Source: Leekyejoonella antrihumi
Lineage (GTDB): Bacteria > Actinomycetota > Actinomycetes > Actinomycetales > Dermatophilaceae
Length of the DNA: 64,000 bases
Assembly: GCF_007845645.1 (NCBI RefSeq)
Contig: NZ_VCQV01000016.1
Span: 40,281 to 104,280 of the forward strand
Reading direction: 5' to 3'
Shown here: positions 17,101 through 25,744 of the stretch, piece after piece
Layout of the letters: each line of letters begins with the position of its first letter
Numbering within the stretch: the stretch's first letter is position 1
Translations under genes and position numbers: made by a program
Notes under the pieces: generated by a model
Told to the model about the DNA's origin: nothing
Databases searched by the model: none
What the model saw: only the letters and a program-made list of their open reading frames with translations

Positions 17101-17939
17101 TCCTCGCGCTGTCCGGCACGACGAACGGCCAGGTCGCGGTGCAGGCCTGGAAGGCCCAGGAGGTGCAGACCGGGCAGAAGCTGTCCGACCTCGCCGAGGA
17201 TCGCGCCGACGAGCGAATCAGCTTCGCCGACACGCAGGTCCAGCCGCGCGCAGTCATCACCTCACCCGAGTGGTCCGGCAGCGAGACGGGCGGGCGGCGT
17301 TACTCCCCCTTCGTCGTCAACGTCGAGCGCAAGAAGCCCTGGCACACTCTCACCGGTCGCATGCACTTCTTCCTCGACCACGACTGGATTCAGGAGTACG
17401 GCGAGTCGCTGCCGACCTACCGGCCACCACTGGACTACGTGCGGCACTTCGGCGAGCAGGGGCTGCGTGAGGACGGCCGGCCCGAGGTCACCGTGCGCTA
17501 TCTGACTCCGCACTCCAAGTGGTCCATCCACAGCGAGTATCAGGACAACCTGCACATGCTGCGACTGTTCCGCGGCGGACCGGTCATCTGGATGAGCCCG
17601 GACGATGCCGAGAAGATCGGCGTGCACGACAACGACTGGATCGAGGCGTTCAACCGCAATGGTGTCGTGGCCTGCCGAGCCGTGGTGACCCACCGGATGC
17701 CGAAGGGGACCGTCTTCATGTATCACGCGAAGGACCGACATCTGATGGTGCCGAAGTCCGAGATCTCCGGCTGGCACGGCGGCGGGGACAACTCCCTGAC
17801 CAGACTGGTCATCAAACCTACCCATCTCATCGGCGGATACGCCCAGCTGTCGGCGGGTTTCAACTACTACGGACCCACCGGCAACCAGCGCGACGAGATC
17901 ACGGTCATCCGCCGCCGCTCCCAGGAGGTCGAATTCTAA
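14187..17939 (+). CDS. narG: Respiratory nitrate reductase alpha subunit
   Basis: A 1250-residue catalytic subunit of membrane-bound nitrate reductase. It binds the Mo-bis-MGD cofactor and the FS0 iron-sulfur cluster. The cluster ligands are visible as His84, Cys88 and Cys92 in HGVNCTGSCSW plus Cys127 in RGCPRGAS. The Mo Asp region reads YADLPIASPQVFGDQTDVPE. Length matches the family. No twin-arginine signal is obvious in the N-terminus, which fits cytoplasm-facing NarG. GGAGGCGCAGGG precedes the ATG. It starts narGHJI, with a 104-base gap before narH. The enzyme reduces nitrate to nitrite with quinol electrons delivered through NarI and NarH. Confidence 0.97.
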   Translation: MTQEPDAVRSSEERPRAHRAPDMDPLAPLLPMGEPVEQLLRKAQFFVPGTPSADYREVHKKGGRQAEEFYHDRWRHDKEVRSTHGVNCTGSCSWKVYVKDGIITWETQQTDYPSVGPDSPEYEPRGCPRGASFSWYTYSPSRVRYPYVRAPLLEMWRIARDSAKDPVEAWAQIMADPQKVARYKDARGKGGLVRSTWAEVTELIAAAHVHTIKHYGPDRVVGFSPIPAMSQVSYSAGTRFLSMIGGTILSFYDWYADLPIASPQVFGDQTDVPESGDWWNAAYLILWGTNLPITRTPDAHFMTEARYKGQKVVVVSPDYSDHTKFADDWLPAAPGTDGALGMAMGHVILTEFFRDRQVPYFTDYVKSYTDLPFLVSLRERDDAYVPDRFVTAADLGDTSEHAQHKTVLMDAASGELRVPNGSLGYHFGEAGRGKWNLDLEDIDPLLTLLGRHTDAVPVDLARFDVGATEGGDIVRRGVPAVRVGDRLVTTVFDLLMAQYAVSRDGLPGTWPTGYDDPSAYTPAWQEAITSVPAKTAARVAREFARNAELSKGRSMIAMGGGTNHWFHSDQIYRTFFTLTMLCGCQGVNGGGWAHYVGQEKVRPLTGFQQVAFGFDWQRPTRHMTGTSFFYLHSDQWRYERFDAGELASPLGNGTFKRHSFADCIAKASRMGWTPSFPTFDRNPLDLADEAAAAGRPVGDHIVDELKAERLHFAGEDPDAPENFPRVMTVWRANLLGSSGKGMEYFMRHLLGVDDAVRAQESPPHMRPQEVRWRDEAPRAKIDLVTTIDFRMTSTCSYSDIVLPAATWYEKHDISTTDMHPFVHSFNPAIAPPWETRTDFEAFRSIGEAFSRLAADHLGTRTDVIPMPLLHDSPDEMAQPGGLALDWAAGECDPVPGVTMPKFVTVERDYSQVAAKMAALGPLVETLGTPQKGIIWKPVEAVNLLKRVNGTVRGGVADGRPKLVRDIHLAEAILALSGTTNGQVAVQAWKAQEVQTGQKLSDLAEDRADERISFADTQVQPRAVITSPEWSGSETGGRRYSPFVVNVERKKPWHTLTGRMHFFLDHDWIQEYGESLPTYRPPLDYVRHFGEQGLREDGRPEVTVRYLTPHSKWSIHSEYQDNLHMLRLFRGGPVIWMSPDDAEKIGVHDNDWIEAFNRNGVVACRAVVTHRMPKGTVFMYHAKDRHLMVPKSEISGWHGGGDNSLTRLVIKPTHLIGGYAQLSAGFNYYGPTGNQRDEITVIRRRSQEVEF

Positions 17940-18043
17940 ATGCCCCACGACGTCTTCGCTCGTACCTCGCTCAGTACTTCGCGGGGCCCCCGAGTCATTC
18001 TGAACCACTTTGTTGGAACTGCTTACGGTCGGAGGGCCGACTA

Positions 18044-19672
18044 ATGCGGGTGATGGCTCAGATGTCGATGGTAATGAACCTCGACAAGTGCATCGGCTGC
18101 CACACGTGCACCGTCACCTGCAAACAGGTGTGGACCAACCGGCCCGGCACCGAATACGTCTACTTCAACAACGTCGAGACCAAACCCGGCATCGGCTACC
18201 CCAAGCGGTATGAGGACCAGGAGCAGTGGCACGGCGGCTGGACCCTCGACGGCAAGGGTCGCCTGCAGCTGAAGGCCGGTGGCCGGCTCAAGAAGCTGCT
18301 GTCAATCTTCTACAACCCGGATCTTCCGTCGATCGACGACTACGGCGACCCGTGGACCTACAACTACCAGAAGCTCATCGACGCTCCCCTCGGATCGCCC
18401 AACCCCTCCGCGCACTCCCTGTCGGCACTGACCGGCAAGGGCATGAACATGCAGTGGGGCGGCAACTGGGAGGACGACCTCGCCGGTGCCCCGGAGCGGG
18501 CGATGGAGGACCCCAACTTCCGCGGTATGCAGGACAAGGTCAAGCTCGACTTCGAGCAGGTGTTCATGTTCTACCTGCCACGCATCTGCGAGCACTGCCT
18601 CAACCCGTCCTGCGTGTCGTCGTGCCCCTCCGGGGCGATGTACAAGCGCGAGGAGGACGGCATCGTCCTGGTCGACCAGGACCGCTGTCGCGGCTGGCGA
18701 TTCTGCGTGTCCGGCTGCCCCTACAAGAAGGTCTACTTCAACCACCGCACCGGCAAGGCGGAGAAGTGCACGTTCTGCTTCCCACGGATCGAGGCCGGGC
18801 AGCCCACCATCTGCTCGGAGACCTGCGTCGGTCGCCTCCGCTATCTCGGCCTGGTGCTCTACGACGCCGACAAGGTCCTGGAGGCCGCCTCGACGGAGGA
18901 CGAGAAGGATCTCTACGAGGCACAGCTGTCGGTCTTCCTCGACCCGTTCGACCCAGAGGTGCAGGCGGCGGCCGAGCGGGACGGCATACCGACGGACTGG
19001 ATGGACGCCGCCCGCCGATCCCCCGTCTATGAGCTCGCGGTCCGGCACAAGGTCGCCCTCCCGCTGCACCCGGAGTACCGCACGCTGCCCATGGTCTGGT
19101 ACATCCCGCCGCTGTCACCGGTCTCGGACGTGGTCCAGGCGGCAGGATACGACGACGTCGACCCCGACACGGTCTTCCACACGATTGATGATCTGCGAAT
19201 CCCGTTGGAGTACCTGGCAAACCTGTTCACGGCGGGCAAGGTCGACACGGTGCGCACGGTGCTCCGCAAGCTGGCCGTGGTCCGATCCATCCAACGCGCG
19301 ACCCAGCTCGGCCTGGAACCCAAGGACAATCTGCCCGAGACCGTCGGCGCCTCGCTCGATGACCTCGACGACCTCTACCGCCTCCTCGCGATCGCGAAAT
19401 ACGAGGACCGCTACGTCGTCCCGATGGCGCACGTGGAGGATGCCGGCGCCCTCGCCGCGCAGCACGAGCAGCTGTTCTGCAGCCTCGACACCGAGGGCGG
19501 CCCGGGCATGGGCGGGACGGGCCCGGACGTCGAGTCCTTCCACCCCGGCAGCGCACCCGGCGGCAGTCATCAGTTCCGGGACGACGGCGGCCGGCAGCGA
19601 TTCAACCTGTTCGGCTGGAATGGTGAAGGATCCACCCCGAACCTGTTCCCCGACGGGGGCCAGCGGCCATGA
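18044..19672 (+). CDS. narH: Respiratory nitrate reductase beta subunit
   Basis: A 542-residue iron-sulfur subunit. The start at ATG 18044 has GGAGG 8 bases upstream and begins MRVMAQMSMVMNLDKCIGCH. Cys motifs are CIGCHTCTVTC, CEHCLNPSCVSSCP, CRGWRFCVSGCP and CTFCFPR. The Trp in CRGWRFC replaces a Cys, the mark of the [3Fe-4S] cluster of NarH. It passes electrons from the NarI hemes to NarG. The 104-base gap after narG holds no gene. The end overlaps narJ (ATGA). Confidence 0.97.
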   Translation: MRVMAQMSMVMNLDKCIGCHTCTVTCKQVWTNRPGTEYVYFNNVETKPGIGYPKRYEDQEQWHGGWTLDGKGRLQLKAGGRLKKLLSIFYNPDLPSIDDYGDPWTYNYQKLIDAPLGSPNPSAHSLSALTGKGMNMQWGGNWEDDLAGAPERAMEDPNFRGMQDKVKLDFEQVFMFYLPRICEHCLNPSCVSSCPSGAMYKREEDGIVLVDQDRCRGWRFCVSGCPYKKVYFNHRTGKAEKCTFCFPRIEAGQPTICSETCVGRLRYLGLVLYDADKVLEAASTEDEKDLYEAQLSVFLDPFDPEVQAAAERDGIPTDWMDAARRSPVYELAVRHKVALPLHPEYRTLPMVWYIPPLSPVSDVVQAAGYDDVDPDTVFHTIDDLRIPLEYLANLFTAGKVDTVRTVLRKLAVVRSIQRATQLGLEPKDNLPETVGASLDDLDDLYRLLAIAKYEDRYVVPMAHVEDAGALAAQHEQLFCSLDTEGGPGMGGTGPDVESFHPGSAPGGSHQFRDDGGRQRFNLFGWNGEGSTPNLFPDGGQRP

Positions 19673-20298
19673 AACGCACCGTCTCAGCCGGCACCGCTCG
19701 CACCGACAAGCTCGCCTCGGTCCTGCTGCAGTATCCGACGGCGTCCCTCTTCGCCGGCCTGGACGTCCTTGACGAGGCGGCCGCGGCCACCCCGAAGCAC
19801 AGCGCCGCCGCATTCGCCCAGTTCCTCGCCTGGTTGCGCTCCACCTCGTCCGACCAGGTGGCCGACCACTACGTGCAGACGTTCGACCTGCGAAGGCGCT
19901 GCGCCCTCTATCTGACCTACTTCCGATACGGCGACACCCGAAACCGCGGCATGGCGATGCTCGCGTTCAAGACCGCCTATCGGGCGGCGGGTTTCGTTCC
20001 CTCCAGCGAGGAGCTACCCGACTATCTTCCGTTGGTGCTCGACTTCGCGTCCATGGAGCCGAGCGGGCAGGAGCTGCTCACCCGCCATCGGGGTGATCTT
20101 GAGCTGCTGCGTCGAGCCCTGGACCAGCGGGAGTCGCCGTATGCCGCGGTGATCGAGGCAGTCGCCGTGCAGCTGCCGGGTCTCGGACGGCGGGAGGTCG
20201 CCCAGGTGACGAAGGCCTGGCGAGACGGCCCACCCAAGGAAGACGTCGGGCTCGAGCCCTTCGCCCCACCGGAGTACATGCAGGGAGGCAGGCGATGA
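19669..20298 (+). CDS. narJ: Nitrate reductase assembly chaperone
   Basis: A 209-residue NarJ/DmsD-type chaperone, mostly helical, with the family motif YVQTFDLRRRCALYLTYF followed by GDTRNRG. It binds apo-NarG and allows molybdenum cofactor insertion; it is not part of the final enzyme. Its ATG overlaps the narH stop by four bases and its end overlaps narI by four, so all subunits are translationally coupled. Confidence 0.95.
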   Translation: MKRTVSAGTARTDKLASVLLQYPTASLFAGLDVLDEAAAATPKHSAAAFAQFLAWLRSTSSDQVADHYVQTFDLRRRCALYLTYFRYGDTRNRGMAMLAFKTAYRAAGFVPSSEELPDYLPLVLDFASMEPSGQELLTRHRGDLELLRRALDQRESPYAAVIEAVAVQLPGLGRREVAQVTKAWRDGPPKEDVGLEPFAPPEYMQGGRR

Positions 20299-21047
20299 GC
20301 GGATCGAGTGTCGGCGAGATCATGTGGTGGGTGGCCCTGCCCTATCTCGCAATAGCGATCTTCATCGTCGGCCACATCTGGCGTTGGCGCTACGACCAGT
20401 TCGGCTGGACCAGCAGGTCGACCCAGCTGCAGGAACGCAAGCTGCTCAAGTGGGGTGCCCCCCTCTTCCACTACGGCACTTTCGCGGCGATCGGCGGACA
20501 CGTGATCGGCGTCCTGATCCCCGAGTCCTTCACCCGGTGGCTCGGCATACCCGAGAACGTCTACCGCTGGTTCTCCGCGGCAGCGGGCACCGTCGCCGCG
20601 GTGCTGGTGATCGGGGGGATCGTCGTGCTGGCCGGCCGTCGGTTGTTGGTCCCACGGGTGCGCGCAACGACCGACCAGGTCGACAAGGTCGTGCTGCTCC
20701 TACTACTCATCGTCGTGCTGACCGGCATCGCTCCGACCATCGGCGTCAACCTGTTCGGCCACGGTTACGACTACCGCACAACCGTCGCGCTCTGGTTCCG
20801 TGGCCTCTTCGTCGGACAGCCCAATGTCCAGGCCATGGCGACCGCACCGCTGATCTACCAGATCCACGCCACGGCCGCCTGGGTCATCTGGGGCTTCTGG
20901 CCGTTCAGCCGTCTGGTCCACGCGTGGAGCTATCCGCTGTGGTACCTGTGGCGCCCCTACGTGGTCTATCGAAGCCGCACCGCGACCGCACCGTCCGAAC
21001 CCGGCACCGGCGGCCGCAAATGGCGCAAGATCGGCTCGCCCTACTGA
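20295..21047 (+). CDS. narI: Respiratory nitrate reductase gamma subunit (cytochrome b)
   Basis: A 250-residue membrane cytochrome with five predicted membrane segments. The heme-ligand histidines are visible in LFHYGTFAAIGGHVIG and in IYQIHATAAWVIWGFWPFSRLVHAWS. It oxidises quinol at the membrane and passes electrons to NarH. The C-terminal cytoplasmic tail is basic (GGRKWRKIG). The next gene, a TehA/SLAC1 channel, starts 3 bases after its stop, so the operon continues. Confidence 0.96.
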   Translation: MSGSSVGEIMWWVALPYLAIAIFIVGHIWRWRYDQFGWTSRSTQLQERKLLKWGAPLFHYGTFAAIGGHVIGVLIPESFTRWLGIPENVYRWFSAAAGTVAAVLVIGGIVVLAGRRLLVPRVRATTDQVDKVVLLLLLIVVLTGIAPTIGVNLFGHGYDYRTTVALWFRGLFVGQPNVQAMATAPLIYQIHATAAWVIWGFWPFSRLVHAWSYPLWYLWRPYVVYRSRTATAPSEPGTGGRKWRKIGSPY

Positions 21048-21049
21048 TC

Positions 21050-22126
21050 GTGGTCGAACCACGCGGGACGCCGGCGGGCTCGGTCCGGGACGCCGTCTCG
21101 ACACTCAACCCCGGATACTTCGCGCTCGTCATGGGCACCGGGATCATCTCGGTGGCCATGCGTAACAACCACGTTCCCGCGATCTCCATCCCGATGTTCG
21201 CTGTGGCGGCTGCCAGCTGGATCGTCCTCGTGGTGCTGCACTGCTGGCGAGCCGCTCACTACTGGCAGCAGTTGCGCGCTGACTTCACGGATCCCCGAAG
21301 AGCCTTTGGCTTCTTCACCTTCGTCGCTGCCACCGAGGTCCTCGGGACCCGCAGTGAGCTCGAGGGTTACCGTGTCGTGGCGATGATCCTGCTCGTGCTC
21401 GGCTTGGTGAGCTGGTTCGTGCTGGGCTACATCGTGCCGTGGACGGCCGTCCTCAATCCGTCCATCCGGCCGGCGCTGACCGGCGCCAACGGATCCTGGT
21501 TCATCTGGGTGGTGGCCAGCCAGTCGGTGGCCGTGCTTACGGCAACTCTTGAACCCACGTTCGACTCCGGTCGGCACGAACTCGCTCTGATCGCCGTCTT
21601 CTCCTGGGCCGTCGGCGCATTTCTCTACGCCGGCGTCGGCGTGCTCGTTATTGCGAGACTACTGCTTTATCCGCTGAGAGCGGAAGACTTCACGCCGGTC
21701 TACTGGGTCGCCATGGGCGCCACCGCCATCACGGTCCTTGCCGGTGCACGCATCGTGCAAATGGCCGACGCACCAATGGTCGCGGCTACTCGCGGTCTGA
21801 TCGCGGGCTCGTCCGTGATGTTCTGGGCATTCGGCACCTGGTTGGTGCCGGTGCTGTGCGCTGCCGCGTGGTGGCGACACATCACCCACCGGATCCCACT
21901 GGTCTACGAGGCCACGTTGTGGAGCATCATCTTTCCGCTCGGCATGTATGCAGTGGCGTCCTACTACCTCGGCCACGCCGACCGGCTACCCATCGTCCGA
22001 GTGATCGGAGACGTGATGTCCTGGATCTCTCTCATCGCATGGGCGGCCGTCTTCGTCGCCATGATTCGGCACCTGACAACCCACCTGGTACTACGCCGAC
22101 CAGGGACGAGCGGACCCCAAAAGTGA
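21050..22126 (+). CDS. TDT (TehA/SLAC1-type) anion transporter family protein
   Basis: A 358-residue protein with about ten hydrophobic segments, beginning near LNPGYFALVMGTGIISVAM, the entry motif of the tellurite-resistance/dicarboxylate transporter family. The likely start is GTG 21050, two bases after the narI stop; an internal ATG at 21131 would remove part of the first segment. SLAC1, the plant member, is a chloride and nitrate channel. Being coupled to narGHJI, this protein may pass nitrate or nitrite, complementing narK at 23148. That substrate is inference; tellurite or dicarboxylate activity is possible. Confidence 0.8.
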   Translation: MVEPRGTPAGSVRDAVSTLNPGYFALVMGTGIISVAMRNNHVPAISIPMFAVAAASWIVLVVLHCWRAAHYWQQLRADFTDPRRAFGFFTFVAATEVLGTRSELEGYRVVAMILLVLGLVSWFVLGYIVPWTAVLNPSIRPALTGANGSWFIWVVASQSVAVLTATLEPTFDSGRHELALIAVFSWAVGAFLYAGVGVLVIARLLLYPLRAEDFTPVYWVAMGATAITVLAGARIVQMADAPMVAATRGLIAGSSVMFWAFGTWLVPVLCAAAWWRHITHRIPLVYEATLWSIIFPLGMYAVASYYLGHADRLPIVRVIGDVMSWISLIAWAAVFVAMIRHLTTHLVLRRPGTSGPQK

Positions 22127-22162
22127 GACGTTCCCACCTTCGGTAGCCCCACCGGCAGACTC

Positions 22163-22176
22163 GGGACCTTCGGCTC
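22163..22176 (+). promoter_or_regulatory. Dev-box-like element upstream of the DsbA-like gene
   Basis: GGGACCTTCGGCTC matches 10 of 14 positions of the mycobacterial DevR core GGGACTWWAGTCCC. It lies about 110 bases before the DsbA-like start at 22286. A DevR-like regulator is encoded at 37623. Confidence 0.5.
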
Positions 22177-22285
22177 TATCAGCCGGGACGCTGTGGCGGC
22201 ACTCTGGAAGTCGGGAGCCCACACCGAGGCGATGACGAAGAGGACCGTCATGCCGGAGGCCGGTGAGCCAGAAGGAAGTAATCTC

Positions 22286-23068
22286 ATGAGTACTGGTCAC
22301 TCCGACGTACTGATCTATGGTGACTTCGCCTGCGCAAGGTGCTATCTCGCGAGTCAGAAGGCGGATGCACTGGTCCATCGAGGCGCCCTCATCAGTTGGC
22401 GTGCCGTCGAGCAGAACCCTCACCTGGCGGTTGCCGGACGCCAGCACGACGCGGCCACACGAGCAGACCTGGACCAGGTCCTGGCCGTACTTCGACCACG
22501 GTTACGCGGGGGTGAGGTGCTGCCCGAACGCATCCCAGGCTTCGCACCGAAGAGTCAGGCTGCGGTGTCTGCCTACGCCGAGGCGTGCGGCGCCCACGTA
22601 GCAGACGAGATTCGAGGGTCGTTGTTCACGGCGTACTGGCTGCACGGCACCAACATCGGCGACCCGGAGGTGTTACGGACTCTGCTGGCTGCCGAGTTCT
22701 TGAAAGGAGATGCCACCAGCGCCCCGATCAGGGAGTTCGGTTATGCCGTGGCCATGACTCGTTCGCCCATCACCGGCGCGGCCTGGCGTCGGGTACGTGA
22801 CTGGCGCCGCCAGTGGCTCGACCTGGGCGCCGGTGACCTGCCGGTGGTGTCCGACGGGCAACGAGTGGAAGTCGGCGACGCGGGCCTGGCCTGGCTTGAT
22901 GACGTGCTCGACCAGGAACCTGCTCCCGCCCGCGCACCCGTCCGTTCCTGGAGGCCACCTACGACCGCGATCCCGCCGGCCACCTGGACCACGCAGATCG
23001 GCGACCCGTGGCAGCGAGCCTGGCAGCTGAGACAGGTGGACGAGACGCTCACCCAGCGGCAAAGCTGA
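22286..23068 (+). CDS. DsbA-family (thioredoxin-fold) protein
   Basis: A 260-residue thioredoxin-fold protein. The N-terminal strand and active site read LIYGDFACARCYLAS, giving a CxxC (CARC). A helical insert follows, then IREFGYAVAMTRSPITGAAWRRV and a Pro-rich tail. The start is ATG 22286 with AAGGAAG upstream. No signal peptide is present, so it is cytosolic like FrnE or 2-hydroxychromene isomerase relatives. A close but broken paralogue lies at 26576-27240, on the other side of the narK/NnrS genes. A Dev-box-like site in front suggests induction under oxygen limitation. The substrate is unknown. Confidence 0.75.
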   Translation: MSTGHSDVLIYGDFACARCYLASQKADALVHRGALISWRAVEQNPHLAVAGRQHDAATRADLDQVLAVLRPRLRGGEVLPERIPGFAPKSQAAVSAYAEACGAHVADEIRGSLFTAYWLHGTNIGDPEVLRTLLAAEFLKGDATSAPIREFGYAVAMTRSPITGAAWRRVRDWRRQWLDLGAGDLPVVSDGQRVEVGDAGLAWLDDVLDQEPAPARAPVRSWRPPTTAIPPATWTTQIGDPWQRAWQLRQVDETLTQRQS

Positions 23069-23089
23069 CGCCCCCGCCTGCGATCGGTC

Positions 23090-23115
23090 GGGCATTCCTC
23101 GTCGAGGTGATGCCC
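23090..23115. terminator. Bidirectional hairpin between DsbA-like gene and narK
   Basis: GGGCAT and ATGCCC pair outside an inner CCTC/GAGG stem, in the 79-base gap between two convergent genes. It could end transcription from both sides. Confidence 0.5.
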
Positions 23116-23147
23116 CGTTGGTCCGCCCTGAATGTCCCGGATTCGCC

Positions 23148-24404
23148 TCATGTCTCGCTGGTGGCCTCGACGCTGCGGCCGGCGGCTGTCTCCTGGGCAG
23201 CCGCGGCGCTGCGACGCACGACGGTGAGCGTCAGCACCAACGTAAGGGCGGCCGTAGCCGACAACAGCCATAGTCCGATCGCGTAGGAGTCGGTACGGCC
23301 ATAGATATAGCCCATCACCAGCGGTGGTACGAAACCCGCCAGGCCGCCGGCCGCGCCGACGATACCAGTGACACCACCCACGCGGGCAGGATCGGTGACC
23401 TGCGCAACCAGTGCGAACGTCGCGCCGCTGCCGGCGCCCAACGCGGCAGCCATCGCGAGGAATGCGAAGGTGCCGATCACATGCAGTGGCGGCGCAGGCG
23501 AGACGACCGCAGCGCACACGACGACCACGGCGAAGCTCGACGCGAGTACTCGGACGGCGCCGATCCGGTCCGAGAGCCAGCCACCGACGGGGCGTAGCAC
23601 CACGGCAACCACGACGAACCCGGCCATTCGATTGGCCGCGTCGGCTGCCGCGAGATGATGGGCGGTCTTGAGGTAGGCCGGTAGATATACCGAGAACGCG
23701 ACATACCCTCCGAACGAGGCACCGTAGAGAACGCTGGCCTGCCAGGTGATCGGCAGGCGCAGGTTGGCAGCCAGTCGAGTCGTGAAACTCGTCGTGGGGA
23801 CCACCCGGCCGGGCGCGTCGCGCAGCATGAACCAGGCGACCACTGCATACACCGCAAGCAGTGCAGCGGTGATCAGGAACGGTGCGTGGTGACCGAGATT
23901 GGTGTACAGCTGCACCGTCGTGAGCGCACTGATCGCGGTGCCGCCCATTCCGGCGCCAAACAGTCCGACGGCAAAGCCGCGTTGCTCGGGTGGGAACCAG
24001 GCGTTGACGAAGGGCACCCCGACGGCGAACGACGTGCCGGCGATGCCGAGCACGAACCCGCCGACAAGAATGAGCACATAGGAGCTCAGGGCGACAAAAC
24101 TGAGGAACAGGATCGGCACGATCGTGACGGCTGAGATGAGCGGAAACATCACCCGCCCGCCATAACGGTCGGTCAGGGCTCCAACCCCGATCCGGCCGAC
24201 GGAGCCGACCACCACCGGCACCGCGACCAGCAGTGCAACATCGGACTCACTCAGACTCCCGAGCGATCCCGTCTGGCGAAACAGCGGCCCCAGCGGGCTG
24301 AGCAGTGCCCAAGCCCAGAAGTTGAGGGCGAACCCCACGGTGGCGAGGGCCAGCATGAAACCAGGGCCGCGCTTTCGCCGGATTGGTATCTGCGCGCTCA
24401 CCAT
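23148..24404 (-). CDS. narK: MFS nitrate/nitrite transporter
   Basis: A 418-residue 12-segment major facilitator of the NarK/NasA group. The start is ATG 24404 with GGAGGGA upstream. It shows RIGVGALTDRYGGR between segments 2 and 3, a Gly-rich helix GLFGAGMGGTAIS and its partner GVTGIVGAAGGLAGF, which correspond to the nitrate-signature helices TM5 and TM11. Located 2 kb from narGHJI, it most likely imports nitrate or exchanges nitrate for nitrite. It is transcribed leftward after the NnrS-like operon with a 146-base gap, so it may have its own promoter. Confidence 0.85.
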   Translation of the reverse strand: MVSAQIPIRRKRGPGFMLALATVGFALNFWAWALLSPLGPLFRQTGSLGSLSESDVALLVAVPVVVGSVGRIGVGALTDRYGGRVMFPLISAVTIVPILFLSFVALSSYVLILVGGFVLGIAGTSFAVGVPFVNAWFPPEQRGFAVGLFGAGMGGTAISALTTVQLYTNLGHHAPFLITAALLAVYAVVAWFMLRDAPGRVVPTTSFTTRLAANLRLPITWQASVLYGASFGGYVAFSVYLPAYLKTAHHLAAADAANRMAGFVVVAVVLRPVGGWLSDRIGAVRVLASSFAVVVVCAAVVSPAPPLHVIGTFAFLAMAAALGAGSGATFALVAQVTDPARVGGVTGIVGAAGGLAGFVPPLVMGYIYGRTDSYAIGLWLLSATAALTLVLTLTVVRRSAAAAQETAAGRSVEATSET

Positions 24405-24550
24405 TCGCGTCCCTCCGTCACACTCGGTACCACCAGCAATGCGCCGCGTGCGTGCTCGACCCACCCTACCTGTAATCGAGCCCAGACGGATGTCGATGAG
24501 GACGGTGCCTCGGTGTAGGGATTGTCGAGATCGAGGTCATGGTCGACCGG

Positions 24551-25744
24551 CTACTGCGTTGTCGACCGATTCGGCAACGGCGGTCGCGCGGCGCCACGGT
24601 GGCGCGACGCCCGGATGACGGCGGTCGCTGCCACGCCCACGAACAGCAGCAACGCGGTCTCGTTCAGCACCCCGCCCCACTGCCAGCTCACCAGGTTGCC
24701 GAAGGCATCCCCGCCCACCAGTCGCAGCAACAGACTGAGGTGCAGCAGCGCCAGTGGAACGTAGAGCACCCGGCTGTAGGGCAGCGGCTTACCAAGCACA
24801 GCGGGCACGATGACCGGCGCGTGCGCAAAGATCATCGAGATCACGAATCCGAGGAAGATCGCGTGCAGCATGGCGTCATACGCCGACCCGTGCGCGGCAG
24901 TGCCGAGGTCGGTGAAGTGCATCGAGCCGATGACCACCCAGAGCACGCCGCCGACCGCCATCCACACGTACCCGGTCAGCAGGGCGACCGCCATGTAGCG
25001 GGTCACCCCCTTGGCTCGCACCGTGCGGCGCGCGATGTCATACCGGCCCAGCCAGAGGGCCAGACCGCACAGCCCCACCCCGGCGATACGCACGCCGTCC
25101 GTGCCGGCGAACAGCGAGACGATCAGTCCGATCGCGAAGACCCCGGCGGCCGCGCCGAACAGGACACGGCTCAACCTGGTTGCGCCGGTCAGCCGGGACA
25201 GTTCCAGACGCTCACCGGTGATGGTCAGCACAAGGAAGCCGGCGAGCCACGGAATGAACCGAGGAATGTCCCAGCCGACCAGCCAGAGGGTGGCCGCCAC
25301 CACCCAGCAGATGGCGCCGCTCGCAAGCACCACGTTGTGCAGCGACGCCTGAATCCGATGCACCGCAACGAAGATCGCCACCAGGGCGACACCGCCGAGC
25401 AGCACCAGGCTTGGGCCTAGATCGCTGGGCGCGTCCACGACCACCGCGAGCCCCCCGACCGCGGAGGCTGCCGGTGCGACGTAGGCCCACGCGTGGCCCA
25501 GCGCCACGGCCCGCTCAAGGCTGATGAGAGTGCCCAGGAATCCCAGCACCATCAGCGGCCCATGGCCCTGATGCAGCTCCGCCTGGCCGGCGGGAAGGTT
25601 GAACCCCAGGTAGACCAAGCCCTCCCAGAGCCCACCGAGCAGCAGAATGACGGCCGCCGCCATCATCGGCGGCACCCATCGGGCACGGCGCCGCCGTGGT
25701 GCGGTGAGGCCGATGGACGGTGGGGTATCGACCGTTCGACTCAT
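24551..25744 (-). CDS. NnrS-like polytopic membrane protein
   Basis: A 397-residue protein with about 12 membrane helices. Conserved-looking His residues sit in ELHQGHGPLMVLGFLGT, AHGSAYDAMLHAIFLGF and IFAHAPVIVP, as in the NnrS heme-copper membrane proteins that counter nitric oxide stress. The match is by topology and His placement, not a diagnostic signature, so a generic membrane-protein call is possible. The ATG at 25744 overlaps the stop of the DUF59 gene (ATGA). Together with a cupin and narK nearby it suggests a module handling nitrite or nitric oxide by-products of nitrate respiration. Confidence 0.6.
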   Translation of the reverse strand: MSRTVDTPPSIGLTAPRRRRARWVPPMMAAAVILLLGGLWEGLVYLGFNLPAGQAELHQGHGPLMVLGFLGTLISLERAVALGHAWAYVAPAASAVGGLAVVVDAPSDLGPSLVLLGGVALVAIFVAVHRIQASLHNVVLASGAICWVVAATLWLVGWDIPRFIPWLAGFLVLTITGERLELSRLTGATRLSRVLFGAAAGVFAIGLIVSLFAGTDGVRIAGVGLCGLALWLGRYDIARRTVRAKGVTRYMAVALLTGYVWMAVGGVLWVVIGSMHFTDLGTAAHGSAYDAMLHAIFLGFVISMIFAHAPVIVPAVLGKPLPYSRVLYVPLALLHLSLLLRLVGGDAFGNLVSWQWGGVLNETALLLFVGVAATAVIRASRHRGAARPPLPNRSTTQ

